NCBI GenBank assembly: GCA_036961205.1 | Contig: JBALVI010000002.1 | Location: 62,001 to 126,000 of the forward strand | DNA from: CALJFL01 sp036961205 | Lineage (GTDB): Bacteria; Pseudomonadota; Gammaproteobacteria; Pseudomonadales; Halieaceae | Direction of reading: 5' to 3' | Length of the DNA stretch: 64,000 nucleotides | Part shown: positions 9,139-17,455 of the stretch, piece by piece | Layout of the letters: each line of letters begins with the position of its first letter | How positions within the stretch are numbered: the first letter of the stretch is position 1 | Made by a program: the position numbers and the translations under genes | The notes under the pieces: generated by a model | What the model was told of the DNA's origin: nothing | Seen by the model: only the letters and a program-made list of their open reading frames with translations | Databases searched by the model: none

Positions 9139-10170
9139 TTACAGCGTTCCCTGTTCCCTGGCCATATCCAGCGCCAGATCCTCAATCATGTCTTCCTGGC
9201 CACCCACTGTGCGCCGCCTACCCAGTTCCATCAAAATATCTCTACTGGACAGCTTATATTTCTCGGCGCTGCGCTTGGCAAATAAAAGGAACGAGGAATA
9301 GACCCCCGCGTAACCCAGGGTCAACGAATCTCGATCAACCCGAACCATGTTGTCCATCATGGGTACGATCAAGTCCTCGGCGATGTCCATCGCCTTGAAA
9401 AGGTCCACCCCTGTTTCAATGCCCATGCGATCGCAGACCGCGATAAATACCTCCAACGGCGTATTGCCCGCGCCAGCACCCAAGCCGGCCATAGAACCGT
9501 CTATACGATTTGCGCCTGCCTCAACTGCGGCCAGAGAATTGGCTATACCCATGGCCATGTTGTGGTGGCCATGGAAACCCAGCTCGGTCTCCGGCTTGAG
9601 TTCTTTTCGCGCCAATGCGACACGCGAGGTGACATCATCCGGCAACATATAACCGGCAGAGTCCGTTATATAAACGCAGTTAGCGCCATAGGACTCCATT
9701 AGCTTGAGTTGTGTTACCAGTTCGTCTGCCTCAATCATGTGGGCCATCATCAGAAATCCAACAGTGTCCAAACTGCCCATCTGGCTGGCGAATGTAATGT
9801 GCTGCTCTGATACGTCCGCCTCTGTGCAATGTGTTGCTACGCGGATAGTTGAAATGCCGCAGTCCACCGCCATTTTCAGATGGTCAATTGTTCCTATGCC
9901 AGGAAGCAACAACGCCGACACCTTGGTGTTATTGACCTCTTTACACACTGCGGTCAGATACTCTTCGTCCGACGCGGCGGGAAAGCCATAGTTAACGCTC
10001 TTGCCACCCAGGCCATCGCCGTGAGTGACCTCAATCATCGGCACTCCCGCTTCATCCATCGCCCGAGCTACGGTCACCATCTGTTCAACGGTTATTTGGT
10101 GCTGCTTGGGATGCATACCGTCGCGCAGACACATATCGTGCACGGTAATTTTTCTGCCCTTTAAGTCCAT
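9139..10170 (-). CDS. 4-hydroxy-2-oxovalerate aldolase (MhpE/DmpG/HsaF type)
   Basis: A 343-aa DRE-TIM metallolyase. The N-terminal LRDGMHPKQHQ gives R16, D17 and H20, equivalent to the catalytic Arg-Asp-His of DmpG, and GFHGHHNMAMG near residue 200 supplies two metal-binding histidines. The C-terminal communication domain (RRTVGGQEDMIEDLALD) is intact. It cleaves 4-hydroxy-2-oxoacids to pyruvate plus an aldehyde, which is channelled to the acylating aldehyde dehydrogenase encoded 11 bp upstream. This pair ends meta-cleavage pathways of phenols, phenylpropionate and steroid rings A/B. AGGAG precedes ATG 10170. The preceding hydratase is not in this window. Identification is firm; pathway is inferred from neighbours. 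Confidence 0.95.
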   Translation of the reverse strand: MDLKGRKITVHDMCLRDGMHPKQHQITVEQMVTVARAMDEAGVPMIEVTHGDGLGGKSVNYGFPAASDEEYLTAVCKEVNNTKVSALLLPGIGTIDHLKMAVDCGISTIRVATHCTEADVSEQHITFASQMGSLDTVGFLMMAHMIEADELVTQLKLMESYGANCVYITDSAGYMLPDDVTSRVALARKELKPETELGFHGHHNMAMGIANSLAAVEAGANRIDGSMAGLGAGAGNTPLEVFIAVCDRMGIETGVDLFKAMDIAEDLIVPMMDNMVRVDRDSLTLGYAGVYSSFLLFAKRSAEKYKLSSRDILMELGRRRTVGGQEDMIEDLALDMAREQGTL

Positions 10171-10181
10171 GCTCTAATCTC

Positions 10182-11090
10182 CTAAGCTGCGCTCGGCACA
10201 AATTCACCGGACAGTATCTGCTCGGCGTACAGTTCTGCAGTACGCAGCCCCGCCGCCGTCATAATGTCGAGGTTGCCTGCGTATTTGGGGAGGAAATCAC
10301 CCAGCCCTTCGACTTCCATATAGATCGAGACCCGCTTGCCATCGAAAACCGGGCCGTTTTTTAGGGTGTAACCGGGCACATACTTTTGTACTTCGGTAAT
10401 CATCGCCAACACCGACTCGGTAATCGCCGCTTCATCGGGGGTCTCTTTGGTCAGGCAGTGAATAGTGTCGCGCATAATCAGCGGGGGTTCCGCCGGGTTG
10501 ATCACGATAATGGCTTTGCCTTCATCGGCGCCGCCAACTTCTGCAATGCCGTTAGCGGTGGTACGGGTAAATTCATCAATGTTTTTACGGGTGCCGGGGC
10601 CGGCAGACCTGGAGGACACAGTGGCCACGATTTCGCCGTAGCTTACCGCCTGAACCCGACTCACTGCAGCCACCAGAGGAATCGTAGCCTGCCCGCCGCA
10701 GGTCACCATGTTGACGTTCATGGCCTTAGCCGCTACCGCCTGCTCAAGATTGACCGATGGCACACAGTAGGGGCCAATGGCCGCCGGGGTCAGGTCAATC
10801 ATCACTGCGCCCTGAGCGTTAACCTTGCGGCTGTTTTCGGCGTGGACATAGGCCGATGTCGCGTCAAAACAGATTTGCACCCCGTCCTCGCGCATTGTCG
10901 GCAGCATTCCGTCGACTCCGGCGGCCGTGGTCTTGAGTCCCATTTCAGTGGCTCTTACCAACCCGGGGGAATCGGCTACCACCCCTACCATCCATACCGG
11001 CTCAATAAGATCGCTGCGCATGGCTTTCACCAGCAGGTCTGTGCCGATATTTCCCGGACCAATAATGGCCGCCCTAATTTTGCCACCCAT
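10182..11090 (-). CDS. Acylating acetaldehyde dehydrogenase (MhpF/DmpF/HsaG type)
   Basis: A 302-aa CoA-acylating aldehyde dehydrogenase. NAD-binding IIGPGNIGTDL is near residues 9-20, the catalytic cysteine is C131 in MVTCGGQAT, and ISTIYMEVEG-like residues follow near 265. It converts the aldehyde released by the neighbouring aldolase into an acyl-CoA (acetyl- or propionyl-CoA) with NAD and CoA, acting in a channelling complex with it. First gene of the minus-strand operon that runs to 5931. GAGG upstream of ATG 11090 fixes the start. A 202-bp divergent region separates it from the phosphatase and must hold the operon promoter; I see no clear operator there. Confidence 0.95.
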   Translation of the reverse strand: MGGKIRAAIIGPGNIGTDLLVKAMRSDLIEPVWMVGVVADSPGLVRATEMGLKTTAAGVDGMLPTMREDGVQICFDATSAYVHAENSRKVNAQGAVMIDLTPAAIGPYCVPSVNLEQAVAAKAMNVNMVTCGGQATIPLVAAVSRVQAVSYGEIVATVSSRSAGPGTRKNIDEFTRTTANGIAEVGGADEGKAIIVINPAEPPLIMRDTIHCLTKETPDEAAITESVLAMITEVQKYVPGYTLKNGPVFDGKRVSIYMEVEGLGDFLPKYAGNLDIMTAAGLRTAELYAEQILSGEFVPSAA

Positions 11091-11292
11091 ACCTATCCTC
11101 TATATTCAGTAATTCATCGGGCTAACTAAATCCACAATACTGTAGGGAGACTAAGCGGCGAATGGTGGGGATTCAAGCGCGTGAAACCGCTTAGTTATAC
11201 CGCTGGGCATTGTTTGCCTGCCCAGAGACGAATGTGCAATCGTCGGTTTTGATGGTTACACTAGCGCCGACTTTTTGCGCGGACATACGACC

Positions 11293-12720
11293 ATGTTAAT
11301 CAAGCAATGCATAGGCCTGCTCAGCAGCACCCTCCTTTACGCAAGTTTTGGCACAACGGTCTGGGCACAAGACGATTTAGACCCAGCCCAGGCGCCGGCC
11401 CCGCAGCGCAATGTCATCCTGATAATCGGTGACGGCATGGATGATCAGCAGATCACCATTGCCCGCAATTACCTTGCAGGCGCAACAGGCCGATTATTGC
11501 TCGATGAGCTACCTATGCGCGGTGCGGTACAAATACTGGCCATTGAAAATAAACTCGACGGCAAGCCCGTCTATGTTTCTGACTCTGCCAACACTGCCAC
11601 CAGCCTGGCCACTGGCGAAGTAACCAGCCGCGGGCGCATATCCACACGGGCGGGAGACAACCAGGCTTTTCCCACTATCGTCGAAATGGCACAAGCTCAA
11701 GGTTTTCGGACGGGACTGGTCTCCACCGCCAGCGTAACCGATGCCACGCCAGCCGCATTTGCGGCGCATATGAGTGCGCGGCTATGCCAGAGCCCCGACC
11801 TGATGCAGGAAGTGTTCTACGGCGATGTTTTAATGGGTGACTGCGCTCAAGAGACGAAAGCTCAGGGTGGACCCGGCTCAATCTCCGAACAGCTGGTAGA
11901 GTCCAAACTCGATGTTATTTTGGGCGGCGGCAGTAAATACTTCACTCCGCTCAGCGAAGGCAGCCCCTCGAGTACCGTTCTGGAGACAGCCAGAGCCGCT
12001 GGCTTCACCACGGTGACCTCATCGGCAGAGCTGTCAAAAGCTGCATCCGCCAATCGCCTATTGGGCCTATTTTCTCCAGACACCATGCCAGTGCGCTTGC
12101 GCGGCGAAAATGACCGGGAGGCAGAATCGCCTGAACCAAGCTGGTTAAATTCTATCCATCACTATCTGGGTGACGTTACCCAGCCGGCAACCATGGTTTG
12201 TGAAGCTAACCCGGACTTTTCAGGAATGCCTTCACTGAGGGAAATGACGGACGCTGCATTGAAGACCCTGGACCGCGCAGAGTCATCCGGATTTTTCCTG
12301 ATGATTGAATCCGCCTCTATCGATAAGCAATCCCACTATCGCAAGCCCTGCGGCTCTATCGGAGAGCTCGAGCAGCTAAACGAGGCACTGGCCAGTGCCC
12401 TGGCCTTCGCCGACTCCCACCCCAATACATTGATATTGGTAACCGCAGACCATAGCCAGGCCGCGCAATTAGTACCCATGGAAAGTCTGTTCAAAGCGTT
12501 CCCGATACCCATATTTACCCCTGGGAAACTGGCCCGCATCGAAACCCCGGAGGGCTCGTTAATGGCTATCAACTACGCCACCAATAATTTCTCCGCCGAA
12601 GAGCACACTGGCGCCAACGTACCCATCTTCGGCAATCAAGAAGCGATTGGTCGGGTACCGACCTTCCTAAGCCAGCCAGAGATTTTTGAGGTGATGCGGA
12701 ACTACCTGCAGCTCGATTAA
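11293..12720 (+). CDS. Alkaline phosphatase family protein (PhoA-like), exported
   Basis: A 475-aa product from ATG 11293; an in-frame TTG at 11275 would add six residues ahead of an already complete signal peptide (MLIKQ... hydrophobic ...VWA). NVILIIGDGMDD near residue 47 provides the first metal aspartate. VSDSANTATSLATG contains the nucleophile serine in the DSA context of PhoA. IESASIDKQSH and VTADHS supply later metal ligands. Expected periplasmic hydrolysis of phosphomonoesters with Zn/Mg. It is divergent from the aldehyde-dehydrogenase operon. No pho box could be recognised with confidence upstream. Confidence 0.9.
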   Translation: MLIKQCIGLLSSTLLYASFGTTVWAQDDLDPAQAPAPQRNVILIIGDGMDDQQITIARNYLAGATGRLLLDELPMRGAVQILAIENKLDGKPVYVSDSANTATSLATGEVTSRGRISTRAGDNQAFPTIVEMAQAQGFRTGLVSTASVTDATPAAFAAHMSARLCQSPDLMQEVFYGDVLMGDCAQETKAQGGPGSISEQLVESKLDVILGGGSKYFTPLSEGSPSSTVLETARAAGFTTVTSSAELSKAASANRLLGLFSPDTMPVRLRGENDREAESPEPSWLNSIHHYLGDVTQPATMVCEANPDFSGMPSLREMTDAALKTLDRAESSGFFLMIESASIDKQSHYRKPCGSIGELEQLNEALASALAFADSHPNTLILVTADHSQAAQLVPMESLFKAFPIPIFTPGKLARIETPEGSLMAINYATNNFSAEEHTGANVPIFGNQEAIGRVPTFLSQPEIFEVMRNYLQLD

Positions 12721-12767
12721 TTCGGGCTGTTGTGTAGAGAGACCCAAAGGACGGCCACAACATTTCT

Positions 12768-12783
12768 GCGCCGCTTGCGGCGC
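12768..12783. repeat. GC-rich inverted repeat between phosphatase and lipoprotein genes
   Basis: GCGCCGC-TT-GCGGCGC is a perfect 7-bp inverted repeat with a two-base centre, 48 bp after the phosphatase stop. No T-tract follows, so a Rho-independent terminator is doubtful. It could be a weak pause hairpin or a protein site. Confidence 0.3.
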
Positions 12784-12850
12784 CAGTTGGTCGTTCCCCT
12801 TGAATACAGTAGAATCGCCCGTTCTAATTGATACTTAATTGAGGTTTTTT

Positions 12851-13261
12851 ATGCGCAACGCTAAATTTGCCGGACTACTCGTCCTTTCTCTGTTTCTCGC
12901 AGCCTGTGGCTCCACCCCTACCTGGGAAGGCTTCTCCCCGGCAGAAGCGGAGAATCTTCAAGCTCTTGGCCTGTCAGCCGGCGAAGCGGGAAAGTACCGC
13001 GAGATGGGATTCAACTCCGACACGGTTAAACGCTGGTTCGATGCTGGCTTAAAAGACCGCAATACCATTACCACGTGGCATGACGCGGGCTACCACGCCG
13101 AAGCCGCGGGTGATTGGCACAGGGCAAAGTTTAATCTTACAGATGCCAGCAAATGGCAAAATAGCGGTTTCAGTGCCGTCGATGCCGAAGACTGGCGCAA
13201 CAAAGGCTTCGACATTAAAGAGGCGAAAAAGCTACGCGAGCGGGGCCTGAGCGCCGAATAG
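12851..13261 (+). CDS. Lipoprotein made of eight tandem 13-residue repeats
   Basis: A 136-aa product. ATG 12851 has GAGG seven bases upstream, which is better than an in-frame TTG at 12839. The signal ends in the lipobox LAAC with C19 as the lipidated cysteine. The rest is almost entirely a degenerate 13-residue repeat (one copy has 14) of pattern xxx-(D/E)-A-xx-(W/Y)-xxx-G-(F/L/Y). It occurs about eight times from residue 28 to the end, for example SAVDAEDWRNKGF. Charged and amphipathic spacing suggests a short helical solenoid on the inner or outer membrane. No family name was recognised and no function is claimed. It converges on the ExeB-like gene. Confidence 0.82.
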   Translation: MRNAKFAGLLVLSLFLAACGSTPTWEGFSPAEAENLQALGLSAGEAGKYREMGFNSDTVKRWFDAGLKDRNTITTWHDAGYHAEAAGDWHRAKFNLTDASKWQNSGFSAVDAEDWRNKGFDIKEAKKLRERGLSAE

Positions 13262-13299
13262 ACGGCTCGCCCCCGCACCCCCGCAGGAGCCATTTACAG

Positions 13300-14118
13300 T
13301 CAAAGATTGATCCAACTATTCAGGGCGCGCAGGCGAAACTGCTCGCCCTGAAACTCTAGCACCGTTGAGTCAGGCAATATTTCCACTACTTTTATTCCGC
13401 CAGACACACCAACACCCGCCCTCGTAGACCTGCCATTTAACACCACAGTGGACTCGCCGGGTCTGCCCGAATAATTGTGGCCGCTGTACATAATTGAGGG
13501 TATTTGGTCCTTGCGCTGCTGTGACAAGTCGGCCAGAAAAGGGGCTGGATGTGCCTGCAGGCTAGCATCCTCGATTTCAGACTGAGCCTGGGCCAGAATT
13601 TTTTCAATATCGACCCTGTCAGCGCCTGTCTGGTTTGCCGGGGCATTCGCGGTAGCGGTAACGACGTCAGGAACTACCTCAGCAATCGCAGGTTGTTCAT
13701 ACAGGGCTGCCACATCACCCGAAATCTGATCATCGGCGGTGGCGCTCTTAATCGTAGTAGGGGAAGTGACCGCCGGCGGTGGATCAGGACTGACGACGGT
13801 GGCTGCCGGCACGACTATAACCGCGGGAACCTCTCTCTGGGAGGAACCAACGCGGTTTGCGCTGTCCTCTGCCGAGCCTGTCATAGGCACGGATCGCAGC
13901 GCTGCACTGCTTTTTCTGTCTGCCAGCAATACCCAGGCGATGACAGCAGCCGTAAGTACAAAAACTAACACTATCCAGGGTAAGGCCGAAGACATGGAAA
14001 ACCTACCGGTACTGTCAACATCGCCGCCCACAAAGTGTTCGGTAGCAAGCCCTGGCACCTCACCAGCACCCCGTCGCTCCGCCTCTGAGCGATTAAGCGC
14101 ATCTAGAATCAGTGACAT
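13300..14118 (-). CDS. GspB/ExeB-like type II secretion assembly protein
   Basis: A 272-aa inner-membrane protein. It opens with MSLILDALNRSEAERRG, the cytoplasmic signature of GspB/ExeB. A membrane segment follows at about residues 47-66 (ALPWIVLVFVLTAAVIAWVLL), then a proline/valine-rich periplasmic linker. The C-terminal T2SSB-like domain has PSIMYSGHNYS, GVSGGIKVVEI and a terminal LRALNSW. It works with ExeA to place the GspD secretin through peptidoglycan. It lies 28 bp downstream of the ExeA-like gene on the same strand. No other gsp genes are in the window. Confidence 0.9.
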   Translation of the reverse strand: MSLILDALNRSEAERRGAGEVPGLATEHFVGGDVDSTGRFSMSSALPWIVLVFVLTAAVIAWVLLADRKSSAALRSVPMTGSAEDSANRVGSSQREVPAVIVVPAATVVSPDPPPAVTSPTTIKSATADDQISGDVAALYEQPAIAEVVPDVVTATANAPANQTGADRVDIEKILAQAQSEIEDASLQAHPAPFLADLSQQRKDQIPSIMYSGHNYSGRPGESTVVLNGRSTRAGVGVSGGIKVVEILPDSTVLEFQGEQFRLRALNSWINL

Positions 14119-14146
14119 GGGGCCTTTCCCACCAGTAATCGAAAGA

Positions 14147-15841
14147 TCATCTTTGCACCAGATTGGGTAAGTCGTTCAGCAGACGCTCTCGCGCTAGCGC
14201 AGGGGTGAGGTCTATGCCTAACTGCTCGTTGATTTTTAGCAGGGTTTGCTCACCCACTACACCGTCATCGTCGAGGCGGTTCGCTCGCTGGAACAATCGG
14301 ACTCGCTGATCAAGGGCCTGGTTAAACTGATTTCCTGTGAGACTCTGCGGTTGTTGATCTAATCGGGCGAACAATGCCGCCACCTGAGCCACAGCTGGCT
14401 CGTTATCACCCAGGGCCAGAGGGCGCGAAAAGCCGGCAGGGGGATGCCATAAGTACACGAACTCTCCTGTCCACAGAGGAGCCAACAGTGCCAGATCGAC
14501 TTCCCTAACCCCCTTACTGGAAGCCAGCACCGCGGTACGACCAATTATTTCAAGCACAACGACACTCACCGCGAACCGGTCATTACTTACCAGGCTCAGC
14601 AATAAGGGTCGATTAAATGAGGTGAGCTCGTTCCATGTCTCCGCACGTGCGCGACTACATTGCAAAGGCGCCGCTGGCTGCTCCTGGCATACATCCCGAG
14701 GGGACGCCGCCTGAGAGTTAAGCGACCAAAGTAAGTCCCAGCCCTCCAGCGGCGTTATTAGCCAGGCATCGAGATTATCCAGCTCCAACTCCGACTCAGC
14801 CTCAGCCGTTGGCTCGACAACCGCAGCAACCTGCAATACTTCCGGCGTATTCGACTCAACCACAGCGGGGGCAGGCTGCAACATCACCATCTCTCGCTTT
14901 GCCAGAGGTGCGCTACTCTGCCCCAGAAAATACCAACCGTAGGCTACTGCCAGAATGACAAGGGCTGCGCTAATACCGGCACCGACAAAAGCGAAAGAAG
15001 ATCGCTGCGCTGGAACGGTGGCAGGTGGCTTGCCCATCACCTCTACCGCGGCCGCTGCCAAAAGAGACTTGCTGGCCTGAGTCGCATTCTTGCCATAGGC
15101 GCCCAGCAGGGTGCGATCACATAACAGGTTGATCAAGCGAGGGATACCGCGAGTACGCCGATGAATGTCCCGCACCACCGCTCTTGGAAATAATTCGCGC
15201 CCGGCGGCCAGGCCAGCAATGTGCAGCCTGTGGCGGATATAGGCACCGGTTTCCTCGAGATTGAGCGCCTCGAGATTATAACGGGCGGTAATCCGTTGAT
15301 TTAGCTGGCGCAACTCCGGCCTGGCCAGCATTTGGGCTAGCTCGGGCTGGCCAATCAATATGATTTGCAGCAGCTTTTCACTGTTGGTCTCGAGATTAGT
15401 AAGCAGCCGAATCTGCTCCAGCACATCGAAATCCAGATGCTGCGCCTCGTCGATCAACAACACGGTTTTGCGACCCCTACCGTGATTCTCCAGTAAAAAG
15501 CTGTGCAGCCTGTCGGTCAGAGTCTTCAGGCTGCGATGGTCGCTACCATAATCAATCCCCAACTCATCACAGGCACTTGCCAGCAACTCTATGGCGCTGA
15601 GTGCAGGGTTGAGGATAATCGCTATATCGGTATCATCTGGCAGTTGCTCCAGCAAGCACCGATTAATGGTGGTTTTACCGGTGCCAACTTCACCGGTCAA
15701 CAGGATAAATCCACCCCCTGCTCCGACGCCATAGAGCAGGTGCGCCAAGGCATCCCGATGCCGGGGGCTCATGAAGAGATAGCGGGGATTCACCGCAATT
15801 GAAAAAGGGGCTTCGGTCAAACCGAAATATTGGTGGTACAT
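14147..15841 (-). CDS. ExeA/GspA-like AAA+ ATPase with peptidoglycan-binding domain
   Basis: A 564-aa protein. The N-terminus MYHQYFGLTEAPFSI is the ExeA signature. Walker A GEVGTGKTT is at residues 50-58 and Walker B LLIDEAQHL ends with D131-E132. A transmembrane segment is at about 282-306, followed by a periplasmic region and a C-terminal peptidoglycan-binding fold (LFQRANRLDDDGVVGEQT) near 510. ExeA hydrolyses ATP in the cytoplasm and binds peptidoglycan outside to help multimerise the type II secretin. First gene of a two-gene unit with the ExeB-like gene. Divergent from the AsmA-like gene across 144 bp. Confidence 0.93.
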   Translation of the reverse strand: MYHQYFGLTEAPFSIAVNPRYLFMSPRHRDALAHLLYGVGAGGGFILLTGEVGTGKTTINRCLLEQLPDDTDIAIILNPALSAIELLASACDELGIDYGSDHRSLKTLTDRLHSFLLENHGRGRKTVLLIDEAQHLDFDVLEQIRLLTNLETNSEKLLQIILIGQPELAQMLARPELRQLNQRITARYNLEALNLEETGAYIRHRLHIAGLAAGRELFPRAVVRDIHRRTRGIPRLINLLCDRTLLGAYGKNATQASKSLLAAAAVEVMGKPPATVPAQRSSFAFVGAGISAALVILAVAYGWYFLGQSSAPLAKREMVMLQPAPAVVESNTPEVLQVAAVVEPTAEAESELELDNLDAWLITPLEGWDLLWSLNSQAASPRDVCQEQPAAPLQCSRARAETWNELTSFNRPLLLSLVSNDRFAVSVVVLEIIGRTAVLASSKGVREVDLALLAPLWTGEFVYLWHPPAGFSRPLALGDNEPAVAQVAALFARLDQQPQSLTGNQFNQALDQRVRLFQRANRLDDDGVVGEQTLLKINEQLGIDLTPALARERLLNDLPNLVQR

Positions 15842-15985
15842 CTGGTCCCGCTCTCGCGCGCGTCCTGAGGTGAATCATTATGCCCAAGGCGGGCTGGTGA
15901 CGCCACGCATACAACACCGCTTCTTGCGAGAATCCACTTTCCGCGCTAACTTTAGCTATTAAGCCCATCATCAGGAAAGCAAACA

Positions 15986-16750
15986 ATGAAGGTAGCAAAG
16001 ACAGCAATAACAATCGTCATCATTCTAGGACTACTGATCGCAGTAGCGGCCTATTACGTTTTAAGCAACCTCGATGGTTTTATCAAGGACACCATTGAGA
16101 CCGTAGGAACAGAGGTCACCGGCACCCGGGTCAGCCTGGAATCTGTGAATATTGATCTGGGCAGCGGTACCGGCACCCTCTCTGGCCTGGTAATAGATAA
16201 TCCCCCGGGTTACGACAGCCCTTATGCGTTCAGCCTGGACAAGGTTACCGTCGGTATCCAGCCATCCAGTTTGACCAAACCGGTGATCGTGATCAGCCAG
16301 GTCTCGATTAGCGGTGCTAACATCATCGCTGAGCAGAAGGGCACCAAAGTCAACCTGTCCGAACTCCTGGACAATGTAAACGCGTCTGCCGAGGAAGCCG
16401 AGACAGATGAAGCAGAACCCGCACCGGACGAAACCCCCAGCGACATTCGCCTGATGATGCAAAAATTCGTCTTTACCAACACCAATGCGAAAGTTATCAC
16501 CGAGACCAAAGGTGAAGCGATCCTGACAGTGCCAGACGTTACCCGGACCAATATTGGCGATAGCGTGGTCGGATTGACGCCGGAGCAGTTAGGTGCAGAA
16601 GTGACCCAGGCGGTCGTTGAGGAAGTTGAAGAAGCTGTGCAGGATTATCTAGAGGACTTGGCCAAGGCTGCCATGCAGGAGAAAATTAAAGAGAAGACCG
16701 GCGTCGACCTGGAAGCTGCCGAAGAAGGGCTGAAGTCATTCTTCAAATGA
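15986..16750 (+). CDS. AsmA-like membrane-anchored protein
   Basis: A 254-aa protein with one N-terminal membrane segment (residues 7-28). A periplasmic segment follows with AsmA-type features: LESVNIDLGSGTGTLSGLVIDNPPGY and a DKVTVGIQPSSL strand. The acidic stretch at about 130-150 (AEEAETDEAEPAPDETPSD) looks like a linker, and the last 60 residues are charged helix. AsmA-family proteins are linked to outer-membrane lipid homeostasis; this one is short compared with the approximately 600-aa prototype. Alone on its strand and convergent with padR. Function not assigned. Confidence 0.75.
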   Translation: MKVAKTAITIVIILGLLIAVAAYYVLSNLDGFIKDTIETVGTEVTGTRVSLESVNIDLGSGTGTLSGLVIDNPPGYDSPYAFSLDKVTVGIQPSSLTKPVIVISQVSISGANIIAEQKGTKVNLSELLDNVNASAEEAETDEAEPAPDETPSDIRLMMQKFVFTNTNAKVITETKGEAILTVPDVTRTNIGDSVVGLTPEQLGAEVTQAVVEEVEEAVQDYLEDLAKAAMQEKIKEKTGVDLEAAEEGLKSFFK

Positions 16751-16764
16751 GGTAGAGCGCTGAC

Positions 16765-17316
16765 CTATTGTGCCGGGCTTTCTACCTTGGCCAATAGCTC
16801 CAGCGCCTCGTCGCACCATTGCATGAACTGCTCGCCATTGCGTATTCCACCTAACAACGCCAGGTAGACTCCCTGGCGCCTGATGGGCAGAAGTTCCGGA
16901 TCGCCATAGTGTGCGCGGCGTATTTTTTCGTACAGATAGAGTCGCTGCATCATGTTCTTGCGGCGTTGATCAATTTCCGCCATCAGGTGCGCCACGTTAT
17001 CCTCACCGAGGTTATAGAGCTTTACGAATAAATCGTCCTTACTCTCCTGCACTTTGCTGGTCTGATAAACCCAATCTGCCATGGCCTGCCGGCCCGTCAT
17101 CGTTAGGCCATAAGATATTTTATTGGGCTTACCTCGCTGACTAACCTCCCGTTTACTCAGCCATCCCTTTTCCGATAGCTTGCGCAGGTCCTGGTAAATT
17201 TGCTGGTGTGAAGCCTGCCAGAAAAAGCCCAGGGAGCGATCAAAGGACTTGGCCAACTCGTAGCCCGACATGTCGTCGTCGATCAGTGCAGTCATGATTG
17301 CATGTGACAAAGCCAT
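16765..17316 (-). CDS. PadR-family transcriptional regulator
   Basis: A 183-aa product. ATG 17316 has GGAGG upstream; a longer in-frame start at 17361 would run into the operator. The N-terminal winged helix has SGYELAKSFDRSLGFFWQASHQQIYQDLRKL, then GWLSKREV and a C-terminal Vir_act_alpha_C-like helical domain (about 95-180). This is the long PadR-s1 type. PadR proteins repress adjacent genes and release DNA on binding phenolic or other ligands. It is divergent from nitronate monooxygenase, with two palindromes between them, so autoregulation and control of that gene are likely. Confidence 0.92.
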   Translation of the reverse strand: MALSHAIMTALIDDDMSGYELAKSFDRSLGFFWQASHQQIYQDLRKLSEKGWLSKREVSQRGKPNKISYGLTMTGRQAMADWVYQTSKVQESKDDLFVKLYNLGEDNVAHLMAEIDQRRKNMMQRLYLYEKIRRAHYGDPELLPIRRQGVYLALLGGIRNGEQFMQWCDEALELLAKVESPAQ

Positions 17317-17366
17317 CGCTGATTCCTCCCTCGTAAACTGTATGGAGCATAGCGCGAACATTATTT

Positions 17367-17386
17367 ATATGCAAAACCTTGCATAT
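17367..17386. promoter_or_regulatory. Putative PadR operator 1
   Basis: ATATGCAA-AACC-TTGCATAT: perfect 8-bp arms around a 4-bp centre, lying between padR and the nitronate monooxygenase gene, 51 bp from the padR start. The arm content (ATGCAA/TTGCAT) and arrangement fit PadR-type sites. Binding is inferred. Confidence 0.6.
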
Positions 17387-17397
17387 TTTTTTAGTTA

Positions 17398-17411
17398 TGC
17401 AATAATTTGCA
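17398..17411. promoter_or_regulatory. Putative PadR operator 2
   Basis: TGCAA-TAAT-TTGCA: a shorter palindrome with the same TGCAA/TTGCA arms as the first site, centred 28 bp from it. A lone TTGCAA half follows at 17422-17427. The repetition supports a regulator-binding cluster over the divergent promoters. Confidence 0.5.
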
Positions 17412-17455
17412 ACACTTCAACTTGCAACTCAACCTGACATACCGAGGACGTACCA

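Noticed and set aside
8673..9398. Plus-strand 241-codon open frame rich in Pro and Arg
   Set aside because: Antisense to the flavoprotein and aldolase genes; composition is typical of a shadow frame.
10386..11129. Plus-strand 247-codon open frame
   Set aside because: Antisense to the acylating acetaldehyde dehydrogenase, whose catalytic motifs are complete.
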